Below are positions 36,982 to 45,595 of a DNA stretch of 64,000 bases, piece after piece. The notes beneath the pieces were generated by a model. It searched no databases. It saw only the letters and a program-made list of their open reading frames with translations, and had not been told where the DNA came from. Positions within the stretch are counted from its first letter, which is position 1, and each line of letters opens with the position of its first letter. A program made the position numbers and the translations under genes. The stretch covers positions 124,001-188,000 of the forward strand of contig JAJUGU010000001.1 of the NCBI GenBank assembly GCA_029265815.1, read 5' to 3'. The DNA comes from Anaerolineaceae bacterium (lineage in GTDB: Bacteria > Chloroflexota > Anaerolineae > Anaerolineales > Anaerolineaceae).

Positions 36982-37635
36982 TTATAGGTAATCCTTAAGG
37001 TTATGTTCAACAGCGTAGGCAGCTGCTTCTGCCCTATTGCTTACACCTAATTTAGATAAGATACTGCTGACATAATTCCTTACGGTTCCCTCGCCCAGGA
37101 ACAATGATTTCGCAATCTCCCGATTTGTTCTTCCTTCAGAGACAAGTAAAAGAACATGTTTTTCCTGCTGCGATAGTGAAGCAAATGCTGAGGCTTCCTC
37201 TTCTCGCACTGCCCTTCTAACTTCTTGAAACACCCGTTGTGTAACCGCTGGATCAAGGAGCGCTTCACCGCGACCAACAGCTTCGATAGCTGAAATCAGC
37301 CCTTCAGCACTGATTTGTTTAAGCACATAACCAGAAGCTCCAGACCTGATCGCAGAGAAGAGCATTTCATCTTCGGCATAAGAAGTAAGCATGATTACTT
37401 TAATTTCCGGGTAATTGGTCGTAATCGCTTCACAGGCTTCAATACCTGAAGTGCCTGGAAGGCGGATATCCATCAATACGACATCAGGCAGAAACCTTTC
37501 CACTTGTTCCATCGCTTCTTTGGCGTTTGCAGCTTCTGCAATAACTTCAAAATGCGGGTGTTGATCTAATAAAGCTTTAAGTCCAAGGCGAACCACTTCA
37601 TGATCATCAACAATTAGAATGCGTTGCTTTGGCAT
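36982..37635 (-). CDS. NarL/LuxR-family response regulator
   Basis: Two-component response regulator of 217 residues. The receiver domain (1-120) has IVDDHE, the phosphorylatable Asp in [10 protein letters not shown] (about residue 56), the Thr/Ser in MLTSYA, and the Lys in YVLKQ. The C-terminal LuxR-type helix-turn-helix (about 150-210) reads [22 protein letters not shown]...[14 protein letters not shown]. It most resembles the DesR/LiaR group. No sensor kinase is encoded next to it, so the input signal and regulon are unknown. Confidence 0.92.
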   Translation of the reverse strand: MPKQRILIVDDHEVVRLGLKALLDQHPHFEVIAEAANAKEAMEQVERFLPDVVLMDIRLPGTSGIEACEAITTNYPEIKVIMLTSYAEDEMLFSAIRSGASGYVLKQISAEGLISAIEAVGRGEALLDPAVTQRVFQEVRRAVREEEASAFASLSQQEKHVLLLVSEGRTNREIAKSLFLGEGTVRNYVSSILSKLGVSNRAEAAAYAVEHNLKDYL

Positions 37636-37689
37636 GCGCCTCTCCTTGTTACATGTGCAATCTATAGATGATTATACTCTGCTTGATCA

Positions 37690-38460
37690 TTAATCGATAA
37701 AAAGTGATACCGGGCAATGATCGGAGCCCATAATCTCATGATGGATTACAACATCACGTACACGTGGCATTAATTGATCAGATACCAGAAAATAATCTAA
37801 TCGCCAGCCGATGTTCCTAGCTCTGGCGGTAAAGCGGTAAGTCCACCAGGTATATTCGATTTTATCCGGGTATAGCTCACGATACGCATCCTTAAAACCA
37901 TTTGCGAGATACTTATCGATCCATACTCGTTCTTCTGGTAAAAAACCCGATACTTTGCTGTTCTCTTTTGGATTGGCAAGATCAATTTCATTATGAGCCG
38001 TATTAAAGTCGCCAGTGATGATGATATTGGCACCGTTTGCATGAAGTTGGTTGCAATTTTCTAACAATTGGCGATAAAAATCGAGCTTAAAATCCACCCG
38101 GTCCATACCACGCTGCCCGTTTGGAAAGTATATATTGTAAAGGATTAAATCACCAATCATTATCCGGATTGTTCGACCTTCGCTGTCAGCCTCTGGTTTT
38201 CCAATAGCGAGTTCGATTTCACCAGACAAATTCAAACCCTCTCGGATATATGTGGCAACCCCACTATATCCTGGCCGTTCGGCTGCATTCCAAATTACCT
38301 TATAACCCTCTATTTGTTCTTCACCAGGGCTAAGTTGGTTAATGCGGGCTTTTGTTTCTTGCAAACAAAGTATGTCAGGGTTAAGTAAGCGAATACTTTC
38401 TTTGAATTCTTTCTTTAGAACCGCACGGTAACCATTGACATTCCAGGTAGTGATCTTCAT
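37690..38460 (-). CDS. xthA: Exodeoxyribonuclease III (AP endonuclease)
   Basis: Base-excision repair nuclease of 256 residues that cuts 5' to abasic sites and removes 3' blocks. Motifs in order: TTWNVNGYRA (residues 4-13), CLQETK with the metal-binding Glu (about 37), FNGQRG-like IYFPNGQRG, ITGDFNTAHNEID (about 147-159) and the terminal catalytic GSDHCPV (about 245-251). Normal length. Stands between a response regulator on the same strand and a divergent DUF192 gene. Confidence 0.96.
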   Translation of the reverse strand: MKITTWNVNGYRAVLKKEFKESIRLLNPDILCLQETKARINQLSPGEEQIEGYKVIWNAAERPGYSGVATYIREGLNLSGEIELAIGKPEADSEGRTIRIMIGDLILYNIYFPNGQRGMDRVDFKLDFYRQLLENCNQLHANGANIIITGDFNTAHNEIDLANPKENSKVSGFLPEERVWIDKYLANGFKDAYRELYPDKIEYTWWTYRFTARARNIGWRLDYFLVSDQLMPRVRDVVIHHEIMGSDHCPVSLFID

Positions 38461-38469
38461 TGTTTTCCC

Positions 38470-38499
38470 TTGTGGTAAACTATGTAGAACGAGTATTAA
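38470..38499 (+). promoter_or_regulatory. Possible promoter of the DUF192 gene
   Basis: TTGTGG (38470-38475), an 18-base spacer and TATTAA (38494-38499). If real, transcription starts near 38506, which would favour the ATG at 38518 over 38503 for the DUF192 protein. Confidence 0.3.
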
Positions 38500-38502
38500 A
38501 TA

Positions 38503-38886
38503 ATGATAACGTATCCTATGAAAATAGTCAAAATAGTCAACGCAAATTCTCCCACAATTTCAGTTCATGCAAAGTATTGCGATTCGTTTTTTGATAAATT
38601 GATGGGATTAATGTTCAAGAAATCCATTGATCCTGGCTTTGGTATCATAATGGCTGAAGCACTAGAATCAAGGATGAACACATCAATTCATATGTTATTT
38701 ATGAATTTTAATATTACAGTCTTATGGCTTGATAAGAACTTTATTATTGTCGATAAGGTTGTTGCTCGCCGGTGGAAACTCGCGTATTTTCCTGCCAAAC
38801 CAGCCCAATACACAATAGAATTGCATGAAAACCGGTATGATGATTTCACACTCGGAGACAAACTATTATTGGAAAATGTTGAATAA
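38503..38886 (+). CDS. DUF192 family protein
   Basis: Small protein of 122-127 residues with the DUF192 pattern: FFDKLMGLMFKKS, GIIMAEALESRMNTSIHMLFM, WLDKNFIIVDK, AKPAQYTIEL and a final hydrophilic strand. The fold is known but no activity has been established. Start ambiguous: ATG 38503 as listed, or ATG 38518; neither has a good ribosome site. The 3' end overlaps the next gene by 11 bases. Confidence 0.85.
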   Translation: MITYPMKIVKIVNANSPTISVHAKYCDSFFDKLMGLMFKKSIDPGFGIIMAEALESRMNTSIHMLFMNFNITVLWLDKNFIIVDKVVARRWKLAYFPAKPAQYTIELHENRYDDFTLGDKLLLENVE

Positions 38887-40285
38887 AATATTAATCCCGC
38901 TCTTAATTCTGACGCTACTTATTTGGGTTGCTCCTGTGAATGCTCAATCTCAGGTTGATTACCCAATTTACATTATTCAGCCTGGCGATACACTTGGATA
39001 CATCGCTCAACTTTTTGATACGACTGCAGAAGAGATTATCAGAATTAATTCCATCAGCAATCCCGATCTCATTTCACCCGGTCAACAATTGCTTATCCCA
39101 GGATTAGAAGGTATCCATGGCACATTAAGCATTTTGACAACAAAACTGGGTGAACACCTGTCTGATCTTGAAGTGGAATATGGACTAGATATAGATCAGA
39201 TCGTGAAAATTAATAAAATTACTTCACCAACACAAATCTATACCGGCTCAGAAGTCATCGTTGCAACTATTGATGAAAATACCGTCCTAGTTCCAATCGA
39301 TATCATTACAAACAGTAGAACAGCTCTAGAGGCGTCAGTGTTGGCAAACAGAAATCCTCAAACGCTGTTATTGTTAAATCGGAAATCAAGATTTATGGAT
39401 TTTTTTCCAAACACAGCGGTTTTTGATAGGCAAAGCGATTCAAAGGAACAGGTGAGCTTGTTTGCTCCCATGTTTGAGAGTGTAGAAATTAACCCTCTTC
39501 CTCTTGTGCAAGGTAATACGGTTACCATTAAAGTGAGATCAAATAACCCTGTTCAGCTTTCCGGCACTTTAAACGGCATGCCGTTACATTTCCAAAGTGA
39601 AGAAAACGGGGTTTACTACGCTTTACAAGGAATTTATGCCCTGGCAGAACCTGGATTGACAGATTTCACATTATCTGGGGTAATTTCTGACGGTAGCAGT
39701 TTTACTTTTTCGCAAAAGATTTTATTAAATCCCGGAACCTTTGATGAAGATCCACCTTTGACTGTAGATCCTGCCACGATTGATCCAGCAATTACTGAGC
39801 CTGAGAATGAATTGGTAAAATCGTTGATTTCTATTGTTACCCCCACTCGGTATTGGAAAGGGATATTTCAAAGTCCTGCTGTATATCAGTATTACAACTC
39901 ACTTTTTGGAACACGCCGGACGTACAACGGTAATCCTGAGGTTACATTCCATGGTGGAATAGATTTTGGAGGTGGAATTACTCTTCCAATTTACGCACCT
40001 GCTGATGGTCAGGTTGTTTTTGCTGATGAGCTTACTGTACGCGGAAATACTGTCTTTATTGATCATGGATGGGGTGTTTACAGTGGCTTCTTTCATCAAA
40101 ATAGTCTAAAAGTAAAAGCCGGGGATTTCGTTACCCAGGGTCAAGTCATTGGTGAGGTTGGAAATACAGGCCGTGTGAACGGTGCCGGTGATTACTACGG
40201 CGCTGGTGCACATCTGCATTGGGAAGTATGGGTTAATGGAGTTCAAGTTGATCCATTGGATTGGCTTAGTAACGAATATCCATGA
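38876..40285 (+). CDS. Secreted LysM/M23 peptidoglycan endopeptidase
   Basis: Cell-wall hydrolase of about 469 residues. A signal peptide (first 23-25 residues, ending VNAQS) is followed by two LysM peptidoglycan-binding repeats (YIIQPGDTLGYIA...; the second around residue 80). A beta-rich middle part comes next, then a C-terminal M23 LytM-type peptidase with the zinc ligands HGGIDFGG and HLHWE. ATG 38876 gives a clean signal peptide; a longer in-frame reading from 38825 does not. Overlaps the DUF192 stop. Likely acts in wall remodelling or cell separation. Confidence 0.9.
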   Translation: MLNKILIPLLILTLLIWVAPVNAQSQVDYPIYIIQPGDTLGYIAQLFDTTAEEIIRINSISNPDLISPGQQLLIPGLEGIHGTLSILTTKLGEHLSDLEVEYGLDIDQIVKINKITSPTQIYTGSEVIVATIDENTVLVPIDIITNSRTALEASVLANRNPQTLLLLNRKSRFMDFFPNTAVFDRQSDSKEQVSLFAPMFESVEINPLPLVQGNTVTIKVRSNNPVQLSGTLNGMPLHFQSEENGVYYALQGIYALAEPGLTDFTLSGVISDGSSFTFSQKILLNPGTFDEDPPLTVDPATIDPAITEPENELVKSLISIVTPTRYWKGIFQSPAVYQYYNSLFGTRRTYNGNPEVTFHGGIDFGGGITLPIYAPADGQVVFADELTVRGNTVFIDHGWGVYSGFFHQNSLKVKAGDFVTQGQVIGEVGNTGRVNGAGDYYGAGAHLHWEVWVNGVQVDPLDWLSNEYP

Positions 40286-40356
40286 CGGTAAAATTGTGTG
40301 GATAAACTAAGGTATAATTGATCGGCTACATAATTAACTGGGAATGGTAATCGTTT

Positions 40357-41913
40357 ATGGCAATAGACAATAATTTTTGGTTAACTTATTCCTTTTCAGA
40401 GAAAGATTTAGATTCTATCTACAATTTTCTTCTGGAAACCGAACAACCGTTAGATAAGTTTGCCATTACAAAATTTGTGGTAGAGCGTGTCATCCAAGAA
40501 CAAAAAGAATTACAAAAGTCAAAGAAGTTATCGGGGGGACAACAATATATTCCCAGTAAACAATATAAAGCTGGTGATAGACTGCTATTCCCTCAACTGG
40601 AATGGAAGAGTGGGAAGGTCGTTTCAGTGCGGTCTGGAAATAACCCCGAATTTCCTGATCTAGAAGTAATTGATGTTCATATGGCGACAAATGAAACGCT
40701 TTCTTTTGCAGCAAACCTTTCCAGCCATAAGCTCAACGCTCCGATTGTCGAAACTGAAGACCCCCTTTTGGATGTTGATGTTGTAATATCTAAATTTGGT
40801 TCAGTTCTATCCGAAAAAGTTTCTACAATTTTGTCGCAAAGCAAGGATCTGGTTTGTATTGCCAGGCAATATTTCCCAAGAGCGCTGGTCGTTGATATTG
40901 GAATCGGCCACTTAAATCTATGTGAAGCGGTACTTGAAATGGCTCAAGGTGGTCCTCTCTCTACTGCAGAACTGATTGACCAAATAGAGTTACCAACAGA
41001 TGTTAATGCTCATTTAACTGAATTTTCATTAAACCTCGCATTACAAGAAGATGGACGCTTTGATGAAGTTGGGCCGGCAGGCGTTACATTATGGTTTTTG
41101 AAACGTCTAGAACCCGTTGAAGTACAGGCTCCACCCGTTACGTTGAAGTATTCCGGTGAAATTGAGGATTTATCAGAACTTGGAATTAATCGGGACCTTG
41201 TGACAATTGGTGTGTGTGATGAATTAGAACCATCCATCGAATGTGAACCTTCTGATTCGATATCGATCAGTCTCTCATACCCACATTGGCGGGCCGGAAC
41301 TTTACCCCTCACAAACCAATTACGAGGTTTATTTCCCACCGCCTATGAAACGCCGCGAGTGAAATTTGTTTTCAAAGATGGAAATTCAGGAGAAATTTTT
41401 CCTGGTTGGGTGGTTAGACCCTCAAAATATATTTATGGTTTACGTAATTGGTACGAACAAATGGGCACCATTCCCGGCAGCATTATAACCATTGCTAAAA
41501 GTAATACACCAGGAGAAGTGATTGTTCAAACTACACGCAATAAGAATTCTAAAGACTGGATTAGAACCGTATTAATTGGCGCAGATGGTGGAATCGTTTT
41601 TGCTCTTTTAAAGCAGGTAATCTCCTGTACATTTGATGATCGCATGGCAATCATGGTTACCGACATCGATGCCTTAGATGCGATCTGGTCAAACACTTCA
41701 AAACAGCGGCAACCTGTAGAAAAAGTAATCCTTACGATGATGCGAGAATTGGGAAAATTAAATCCACAGGGTCAAATTCACGCTCAGGAACTTTATGCAG
41801 CTGTTAACGTAATCAAGCGCACTCCCCCAAGTGTGATATTAAAAACCCTTTACACTCAACCCTGGGCTAAACATCTCGGGGATCTCTATTTTAGGCTTGA
41901 TGAAAGTAACTAA
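40357..41913 (+). CDS. Unrecognised 518-residue protein, possibly nucleic-acid binding
   Basis: I do not recognise this family. The N-terminus (about 10-50) is helical and charged (EKDLDSIYNFLLE, ITKFVVERVIQE). A small beta module follows around a KAGDRLLFPQLEW strand. Near residue 200-220 (GGPLSTAELIDQIELP) and again near the C-terminus (PQGQIHAQELYAAVNVIKRT) there are helix-turn-helix-like segments resembling the HARE-type winged helix. There is no signal peptide, membrane helix or ATPase motif. A consensus TATAAT lies 39 bases before the ATG. It is three bases upstream of a 142-residue gene that also ends in a winged-helix-like stretch; the pair is probably one functional unit. Confidence 0.75.
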   Translation: MAIDNNFWLTYSFSEKDLDSIYNFLLETEQPLDKFAITKFVVERVIQEQKELQKSKKLSGGQQYIPSKQYKAGDRLLFPQLEWKSGKVVSVRSGNNPEFPDLEVIDVHMATNETLSFAANLSSHKLNAPIVETEDPLLDVDVVISKFGSVLSEKVSTILSQSKDLVCIARQYFPRALVVDIGIGHLNLCEAVLEMAQGGPLSTAELIDQIELPTDVNAHLTEFSLNLALQEDGRFDEVGPAGVTLWFLKRLEPVEVQAPPVTLKYSGEIEDLSELGINRDLVTIGVCDELEPSIECEPSDSISISLSYPHWRAGTLPLTNQLRGLFPTAYETPRVKFVFKDGNSGEIFPGWVVRPSKYIYGLRNWYEQMGTIPGSIITIAKSNTPGEVIVQTTRNKNSKDWIRTVLIGADGGIVFALLKQVISCTFDDRMAIMVTDIDALDAIWSNTSKQRQPVEKVILTMMRELGKLNPQGQIHAQELYAAVNVIKRTPPSVILKTLYTQPWAKHLGDLYFRLDESN

Positions 41914-41915
41914 AG

Positions 41916-42344
41916 ATGACAAGTAATCCTTTTAGCTTGGTAAAACCAACTAAATCAACACCTTTTCATATTGATTTTGAGTGGTGGAAAGACCACGATA
42001 ATAATTGGCGTGTATTTCTCTTTAGCTGCTTGTGTTCCGAACATCAGATTTCTTTTTCTAACCAGCCTAATAATGCACTGATTGATTGGATTGACCCTGA
42101 AACTGCAGAAATTCGACAGGTAGATGGATTACAATCGACCTTAATGAACCACTGTGCGAAACAAGAAAACTTTGTTACTGAGAACACGGCCATGGTAGAT
42201 GCAATATTTCGAATCTTTCTGGCAAATGGGAACAGTCCACTTAACGCAGAAGAATTATCTGATAAAATTGGTAAACCTGCTGAGACAATCCTACGGACTT
42301 TGTCAGGATTAACTGTCTATCGCGGTATTCGTCCTTGTATCTAG
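41916..42344 (+). CDS. Unrecognised 142-residue protein with winged-helix-like C-terminus
   Basis: Not recognised. The first 60 residues are rich in aromatic residues (FEWWKDHDNNWRVFLF) with an isolated CLC pair. The last 55 read like a small winged helix (DAIFRIFLANGNSPLNAEELSDKIGKP). It starts three bases after the upstream unknown protein and ends 10 bases before a tRNA gene, so it closes that operon. Confidence 0.7.
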   Translation: MTSNPFSLVKPTKSTPFHIDFEWWKDHDNNWRVFLFSCLCSEHQISFSNQPNNALIDWIDPETAEIRQVDGLQSTLMNHCAKQENFVTENTAMVDAIFRIFLANGNSPLNAEELSDKIGKPAETILRTLSGLTVYRGIRPCI

Positions 42345-42354
42345 AAGAAAATTT

Positions 42355-42427
42355 GCCCCCGTAGCGCAACGGACAGAGCACCAGCCTTCTAAGCTGTTGG
42401 TTGTGGGTTCGAATCCCACCGGGGGCG
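42355..42427 (+). tRNA. tRNA-Arg (anticodon TCT)
   Basis: Complete cloverleaf. The acceptor stem is GCCCCCG (42355-42361) with CGGGGGC (42420-42426). The anticodon loop CTTCTAA has TCT at 42388-42390. The T-arm is GTGGG-TTCGAAT-CCCAC. The D-stem has one G-A mismatch and the anticodon stem one C-U mismatch at its outer pair. The 3' CCA is not encoded. It decodes AGA/AGG. Confidence 0.96.
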
Positions 42428-42528
42428 CTAGTCGTTTAATTAGTAAGTCGCAATTTTTTCCCTTAAGATTACAAGATTATAAAATGATACAATGATTAAA
42501 TGAATTTTATTTATTATAGGAAGAAGTA

Positions 42529-44289
42529 ATGAGGCCTTTAAAGCAACCAAGCAAAAAACAATGGTACACAATGGATATTCATATCCATACACCATTATCT
42601 ATAGATTATCAGCAACCAGAAATCACGTTTCTAGAAATCCTCAAGAAAGCGGAATCAAGAAACCTCGATATAATTTCATTCACAGATCACAATACAATAG
42701 CCGGTTATAGAACTTTACGAGAGGAGGTGGAAAAACTCGAATTACTGGAAAAACTCAACAGATTGCTTCCAGATGAAAACAGGCAATTACAGGAATATCG
42801 TACATTGCTTAAAAAAATTCTTGTATTACCCGGATTTGAATTTACTGCTACTTTTGGGTTCCATATTATAGGTCTTTTCTCCCCTTCGAAAAGTGTTCGT
42901 GAAATTGAGCATGTCCTCCTCGATCTGGGAATCCCTCCATCAAATTTAGATGAGGGCAATCCTGCCATTGGCGCCTCAGTGGATGTGATCACTGCATATC
43001 GAGTCATTAACGAAGCTGGTGGAATCGTAATCGCTGCTCACGCCAATTCCAGCAATGGGGTTGCCATGCGTGGATTGAATTTTGGCGGCCAAACAAGGAT
43101 TGCATATACTCAGGATCGAAATTTACATGCTTTGGAAGTCACTGACCTTGATCAGAAAGGTCCTCGAACAACAGCTGCATTTTTTAATGGAACAAAACCA
43201 GAATATCCACGAAGGATGCATTGTATACAGGGGTCAGATGCACACCGGTTAAACACTGATACCGTCAGAAAAAAGAATCCAGGGATTGGTGACAGGGCAA
43301 CCGATGTTTTGCTCAGTGATCTAAGTTTTGAATCGCTCTTAGAATTATTTAAATCAAACGATTTTTCACGTACCCGCCCACACAGGCAATCGCTTGAACC
43401 AGTTTACGATTATATTCAAGCAGCGCGAGAAGAAGGTCCGAACATCATACAGGATTTTCATGAAAATATTAATGTCAGAGGAGGCAATTTATATGCAACT
43501 TTGGCAGATATATGCGCCTTTTCAAATACAAACGGAGGCACTTTGTATATTGGGTTTTCCTCCAATCTTCAACAACCAGTAGTTGGAATCTCCAATCCCG
43601 ATCAAGCAATCTCGCAATTGGAAAAGGAGATACAAAATCGGATTAGTCCCCCATTGCATCTAAGTTTAGATATTCAGAAATATAAAAATAAACCGGTTCT
43701 AAGGATTTTAATCCCACGCGGAGAAGAGCCTCCGTATGCTTTAGATGAAAATAAGATCTTCATCAGGGACGAAGATGAGACAAACCTTGCGGTCAGAGAC
43801 GAGATCGTTACCCTTGTGTTGAGAGGAAAAGAACACGCGATGCTCACCGCATCAACTCAGGAAACACCGGTCATTACCACTACTACTCCAATAGAGACTG
43901 AGCTGGAATTAAAACAAGATGAGGACACAGATATTCCACGCACAGGCGTAGAAGTAATCGCGCCAGTCATTCGCGGCGGCAAGTATTTTTTCACGATGCG
44001 AGATTTACGTAATGGTAACCTCGTCAAAAACGTTACACAGGCATCTGCTCGCCGCTTATGGCATTATGCTATCATGCGCTATAACGAGATTATTTCCTCG
44101 ATTGAAACTACTGATATCCAATGGAATGGTAATTACGGCTTAATTCGGCAATATTCACATGGTAAAAATCAACTTTTCGATTTTGTTTTGAAAACTGAAT
44201 CAGGCTATCGCCTTTTCTTTGGGGTTACTGCAGATGGGATCCATGGCTCTTGGAAATATTTCCTGAAAGAAGAGGAACAAAGTGGCTAA
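42529..44289 (+). CDS. PHP phosphoesterase fused to an AlbA_2 (Schlafen-type) domain
   Basis: Fusion of 586 residues. Residues about 12-260 are a PHP metal-dependent phosphoesterase: DIHIHTPLS, FTDHNTIAGY, PGFEFTA, AAHANSS and QGSDAH carry the expected ligands. Residues about 300-425 are an AlbA_2/Schlafen-like nucleic-acid-binding module (TLADICAFSNTNGGTLYIGF, a typical signature, followed by KPVLRILIPRGEEPPYA). Residues about 460-586 form an extra unassigned domain with several Trp/Tyr-rich strands. The combination suggests a nucleic-acid-directed phosphoesterase. It is encoded 100 bases after tRNA-Arg and overlaps the mog gene by eight bases. Confidence 0.82.
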   Translation: MRPLKQPSKKQWYTMDIHIHTPLSIDYQQPEITFLEILKKAESRNLDIISFTDHNTIAGYRTLREEVEKLELLEKLNRLLPDENRQLQEYRTLLKKILVLPGFEFTATFGFHIIGLFSPSKSVREIEHVLLDLGIPPSNLDEGNPAIGASVDVITAYRVINEAGGIVIAAHANSSNGVAMRGLNFGGQTRIAYTQDRNLHALEVTDLDQKGPRTTAAFFNGTKPEYPRRMHCIQGSDAHRLNTDTVRKKNPGIGDRATDVLLSDLSFESLLELFKSNDFSRTRPHRQSLEPVYDYIQAAREEGPNIIQDFHENINVRGGNLYATLADICAFSNTNGGTLYIGFSSNLQQPVVGISNPDQAISQLEKEIQNRISPPLHLSLDIQKYKNKPVLRILIPRGEEPPYALDENKIFIRDEDETNLAVRDEIVTLVLRGKEHAMLTASTQETPVITTTTPIETELELKQDEDTDIPRTGVEVIAPVIRGGKYFFTMRDLRNGNLVKNVTQASARRLWHYAIMRYNEIISSIETTDIQWNGNYGLIRQYSHGKNQLFDFVLKTESGYRLFFGVTADGIHGSWKYFLKEEEQSG

Positions 44290-44770
44290 TATTCGGGTTG
44301 CGGTCATTACAGTATCAGACAGATCATTTCATAATGAAAGAGCTGATTTATCAGGCCCTGCTCTCATCACAGAAGCGAAATCACTTGGGTGGAGTGTGAA
44401 TTATTCTACTATCGTGAGTGATGATCCTGCTCAAATTGAAGAAATCTTGCATCAAACCATTTCTCGACCAGACATTGATTTGATCTTAACAACAGGTGGT
44501 ACTGGGATATCTCCAAGAGATAATACTCCAGAAGTAACCCTCAAGGTCATTGAAAAACCTCTACCCGGGATCGTCGAGCGTATGCGGTTCATCGGTAGTC
44601 AGAGAACGCCAAATGCAGTGCTTTCTCGTGCAGTTGCAGGTACAGCACGGAATAAACTGATTATCAATCTGCCTGGTAGTCCAGCCGGGGCGGTTGACTC
44701 TTTGAATGCTATTGCTGATGTGATTCCTCACGCGATTGGAATGCTTAATAATTTGGATTTGCATCAGTAA
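44282..44770 (+). CDS. mog: Molybdopterin adenylyltransferase (Mog/MoaB-like)
   Basis: Molybdenum cofactor enzyme of 162 residues that adenylates molybdopterin before metal insertion. The MoCF-binding signatures are clear: VITVSDRS at the N-terminus, LTTGGTGISPRDNTPE (about 64-79), AGTARNKLIINLPGSPAGA (about 118-136). GTG start overlapping the PHP-AlbA_2 stop. It complements the molybdenum hydroxylases encoded 15 kb upstream. Confidence 0.93.
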   Translation: MANIRVAVITVSDRSFHNERADLSGPALITEAKSLGWSVNYSTIVSDDPAQIEEILHQTISRPDIDLILTTGGTGISPRDNTPEVTLKVIEKPLPGIVERMRFIGSQRTPNAVLSRAVAGTARNKLIINLPGSPAGAVDSLNAIADVIPHAIGMLNNLDLHQ

Positions 44771-44804
44771 ATATTTCCCGTGTCTTTTTGTTAAATAAAC
44801 TCAT

Positions 44805-44837
44805 AATCACTGATTGGGGGAGTGATTGTTTTGTTTT
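44805..44837 (+). terminator. Probable terminator after mog
   Basis: AATCACT (44805-44811) pairs with AGTGATT (44821-44827), followed by GTTTTGTTTT. The stem is short and the loop G-rich, so it is weaker than the other terminators in the window. Its T-rich tail overlaps the -35 box of the next promoter. Confidence 0.6.
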
Positions 44838-44859
44838 GATGTAGGGATAAAGATATAAT
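44831..44859 (+). promoter_or_regulatory. Promoter for the zinc-ribbon/NACHT unit
   Basis: TTGTTT (44831-44836), a 17-base spacer and consensus TATAAT (44854-44859), with the predicted start about 22 bases before the ATG and AGGA at 44877-44880. Confidence 0.6.
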
Positions 44860-44887
44860 TAACTAAATTTCAAATCAGGAAAATCCT

Positions 44888-45592
44888 ATGGCCAATCCGA
44901 TTTTTCATCTCTACCAGCTTCAGAAATTGGATTCACGCTTGGATTTTATCCATGATCGTATTTTCCGGATAAACTCCATTCTTGGCAGTGATGCAAGGAT
45001 CAGACAAGCGGAGGAGATCCTAGCCGAAAAGAAGAAAATCCATCATGAGCTTCAAATAAAACTTCGTGAAATTGAAGAGATCATAAAAGAAAAACGTGTG
45101 AAAATTGAGCAATCTGAAGCTTCATTGTACGGAGGGGGAATTAAAAATCCTAAAGAATTACAGGATGTACAAAAAGAAATTGAGTCCATCAAATCTAATA
45201 TTCTTAGAATTGAAGATTCACAATTAGAAATCATGTTAGATTTAGAGATAGCAGAAAAGAATGTATTCTCTGCAGAAGAAGAATTGAAATCAGTCACCTC
45301 TTGTGTTTTTCAGGAACATTCTCAATTACTCGCAGAAAAAGATGCGTTGGAAAAAGATATGCATAAGTTAACACAAGAAAAAAACGCAACTGCCGGGCAA
45401 ATTAAACCAGAGGACTTACAACTATACGAAAACTTAAGAAAAAAGAATAAAGGAATTGCGGTCTCAATTATTGACGACAATTGTTGCTCTGCTTGCGGTG
45501 TTTCTCTTACCCCTGCTGAATGCCAGGCAGCAAAATCACCGGCATCGTTAAAATTTTGTTCCTCATGTGGACGATTACTCTATGCAGGATAA
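44888..45592 (+). CDS. Coiled-coil protein with C4 zinc ribbon (COG1579, CT398-like)
   Basis: Protein of 234 residues: a long antiparallel coiled coil (about 5-185) with the family hinge SLYGGGIKNPKELQDVQKE near residue 78, then a C-terminal C4 zinc ribbon (CSACG...FCSSCG). This is the pattern of COG1579 (DUF164) proteins such as Chlamydia CT398, which interact with sigma-54 or with type III/flagellar parts in some bacteria; its function here is unknown. Start ATG with AGGA seven bases upstream. It is followed three bases after its stop by the NACHT-like gene. Confidence 0.88.
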   Translation: MANPIFHLYQLQKLDSRLDFIHDRIFRINSILGSDARIRQAEEILAEKKKIHHELQIKLREIEEIIKEKRVKIEQSEASLYGGGIKNPKELQDVQKEIESIKSNILRIEDSQLEIMLDLEIAEKNVFSAEEELKSVTSCVFQEHSQLLAEKDALEKDMHKLTQEKNATAGQIKPEDLQLYENLRKKNKGIAVSIIDDNCCSACGVSLTPAECQAAKSPASLKFCSSCGRLLYAG

Positions 45593-45595
45593 TAC

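Noticed and set aside
42355-42427. tRNA-Arg as an integration site
   Set aside because: No repeat of the tRNA 3' end downstream within the window and no integrase nearby; flanking genes look native.
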